Shown here piece by piece: positions 55,046-56,108 of a stretch of DNA of 56,108 nt. A program made the position numbers and the translations under genes. The notes under the pieces were generated by a model that made no database searches, had not been told where the DNA came from, and saw nothing but the letters and a program-made list of their open reading frames with translations. How positions within the stretch are numbered: position 1 is the stretch's first letter; each line of letters opens with the position of its first letter. The DNA comes from Erythrobacteraceae bacterium CCH12-C2 (GTDB lineage Bacteria; Pseudomonadota; Alphaproteobacteria; Sphingomonadales; Sphingomonadaceae): positions 1 to 56,108 of the forward strand of contig LSKF01000013.1 of the NCBI GenBank assembly GCA_001556995.1, given 5' to 3'.

Positions 55046-56108
55046 TCAGAAGCGATAAAGCAGCTGCGCGAAGAATTCACGGCCGTCGAGGTTGTAACCA
55101 CCACCCAGCGGGGTGTTGCCGATCGCCAGCACTTCTGCACTGTCAACCCGCGGCGGGATCTTGTTGAAGATGTTGGTGACGCCCGCGATGATGCGGAAAT
55201 CGCCATTATCCCAACGGACCGAGGCGGTGTGCTCGAAGTATTCGTTGGCGAAACCGACGTTGCGGCAGAACACGCCGTCACCTGCGACGATGCCGTTCAG
55301 CGCGCCAACCGGGTTTGTGCCGGCCGGGTTGCGCGAACCGTTTCCAAGGCAGGTGTTCGCGGTCACACCGGTGGCGACACCGTCCGGACCGAAGCCGAAG
55401 GCATCGGAGAACGGATCAACGAAGTCCGGATCCTGCGACACGTCACCGACGTAACGGGTCTGCCAGGTGAACAGGAAGTCGTCGTAACGCACGTTGAAGG
55501 TCGCACGGCCGATCCAGCTCGGGAAGAAGAACCGCCCTGCGAAGTCATCGGTGTTGCGGTTGCCATTGGCGTCGCGCGTCGTCGTCGAGCGTTCGATCAG
55601 GTGGTTGGCGGTCATGTTCAGCGTGAGGTCGAACTCTTCCCCGGCGATAGTCACCGGGTAGCTGAACGTGGTGTTGATATCGAGACCGCGCACCGATTCG
55701 GTGTCGAGGTTGATGAACGCCGCCTGGACCTGCGAAATCAGGAAACGAGCCGTGGCTTGGTCGCTCGCCGTGATGCGATCGCAGAATGGGCTGCGGCCAC
55801 CTTCGAGACGGCCGAAGCAGTCATCGACGATAAAGCCACCGCCTGCTTCGACGATCGAATCCTTCAACTTGATGTCGTAGTAGTTGAAGTTAAAGGCGAA
55901 TTCGAAGCCGCTCGCCCAATCTTCCTCAAACGCGAAACCGGTCGTGATCGAACGCGAGGTTTCCGGGTCGATGTCAAGCGAGCCACCGCTGAACACCTGC
56001 ACGCTGCTCGCCTGGAGCGAGTTACCCAGCAGCGGATCGGTCCCCACGCGGGTCGGATCGCGGCCTTCGCGGCGGCAGTTGGCGAGGATCGCCGGGTCGC
56101 GGGTATCG
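55046..56108 (-). CDS. TonB-dependent receptor, C-terminal part (5' end beyond window)
   Basis: The frame is open to the right edge, giving 353 residues of beta-barrel. Internal blocks such as TRSITTGFAFEEDWASGFEFAFNFNYYDIKL, TWQTRYVGDVSQDP and VTNIFNKIPPRVD are typical of TonB-dependent receptors. The protein ends GREFFAQLLYRF with a terminal Phe, as expected for outer-membrane assembly. The GTG near 56047 is internal, not a start. Substrate cannot be judged without the plug domain. Confidence 0.93.
   Translation of the reverse strand, partial: DTRDPAILANCRREGRDPTRVGTDPLLGNSLQASSVQVFSGGSLDIDPETSRSITTGFAFEEDWASGFEFAFNFNYYDIKLKDSIVEAGGGFIVDDCFGRLEGGRSPFCDRITASDQATARFLISQVQAAFINLDTESVRGLDINTTFSYPVTIAGEEFDLTLNMTANHLIERSTTTRDANGNRNTDDFAGRFFFPSWIGRATFNVRYDDFLFTWQTRYVGDVSQDPDFVDPFSDAFGFGPDGVATGVTANTCLGNGSRNPAGTNPVGALNGIVAGDGVFCRNVGFANEYFEHTASVRWDNGDFRIIAGVTNIFNKIPPRVDSAEVLAIGNTPLGGGYNLDGREFFAQLLYRF

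Noticed and set aside
52906..56108. Lasso-peptide isopeptidase plus receptor cluster
   Set aside because: S9 peptidase next to TonB receptors fits superficially, but no precursor peptide, B/C maturation enzymes or regulator pair is visible in the window.

Overview
The window is a high-GC bacterial chromosome segment that most resembles an alphaproteobacterium of the order Sphingomonadales, probably Erythrobacteraceae. The basis is inference from family resemblance and gene order: argS-SPOR-nagZ-scpA-scpB-tatA-tatB-tatC in one run, ispH-thrB-rnhA, bpt-tamA-tamB, a Tad/Cpa pilus locus, and several TonB-dependent receptors with an adjacent S9 peptidase. I see no rRNA, tRNA, insertion sequence, prophage or CRISPR array. 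Nearly all of it is ordinary core-genome sequence.

Layout, left to right. 1-2911 (minus) is the N-terminal part of a giant repeat adhesin with exact 303-bp tandem repeats; it runs off the left edge. 3.3-5.1 kb holds a Ca2+/Na+ antiporter and an alpha/beta hydrolase. 5.2-7.3 kb is glnB-glnA with a readable sigma-54 promoter, an upstream NtrC-like repeat and a terminator. 7.3-10.1 kb is a leucyl aminopeptidase, a stand-alone SH3 protein and argC. 10.1-11.8 kb has a small XRE regulator with a coupled membrane protein, a 37-bp palindrome and a GH24 lysozyme. 11.8-19.2 kb is bpt-tamA-tamB, followed by ilvA (minus) and a secreted amidohydrolase (plus). 22.5-29.3 kb is the argS-to-tatC run. 29.4-35.1 kb holds a lipoprotein, ispH-thrB-rnhA, a DUF1508 small protein, an FAD oxidoreductase and a lysophospholipase-like hydrolase. 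35.2-42.7 kb is cpaABCDE-tadBC, with no cpaF ATPase and no Flp pilin gene. 42.7-46.3 kb is a thiolase/SDR/enoyl-CoA hydratase/MarR acyl-CoA block. 46.4-56.1 kb has two 2-oxoglutarate/Fe(II) oxygenases, two TonB-dependent receptors (one cut by the right edge), an S9 peptidase and a small secreted protein.

How the genes work together: nitrogen control (glnBA), envelope biogenesis (TamAB, TatABC, NagZ, SPOR protein), chromosome condensation (ScpAB), surface adhesion (repeat adhesin, Tad pilus) and nutrient uptake with periplasmic peptide processing (TonB receptors, S9 peptidase).

The least explained signals are non-coding. A three-hairpin element occurs twice (22416-22537 and 32694-32814), each time between convergent genes, with 36-bp arms and one compensatory base-pair change. 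The others are the 37-bp palindrome in front of the XRE gene, a four-hairpin array at 29360-29457, and a 28-bp inverted repeat at 44134-44217. I found no clearly novel multi-gene system.
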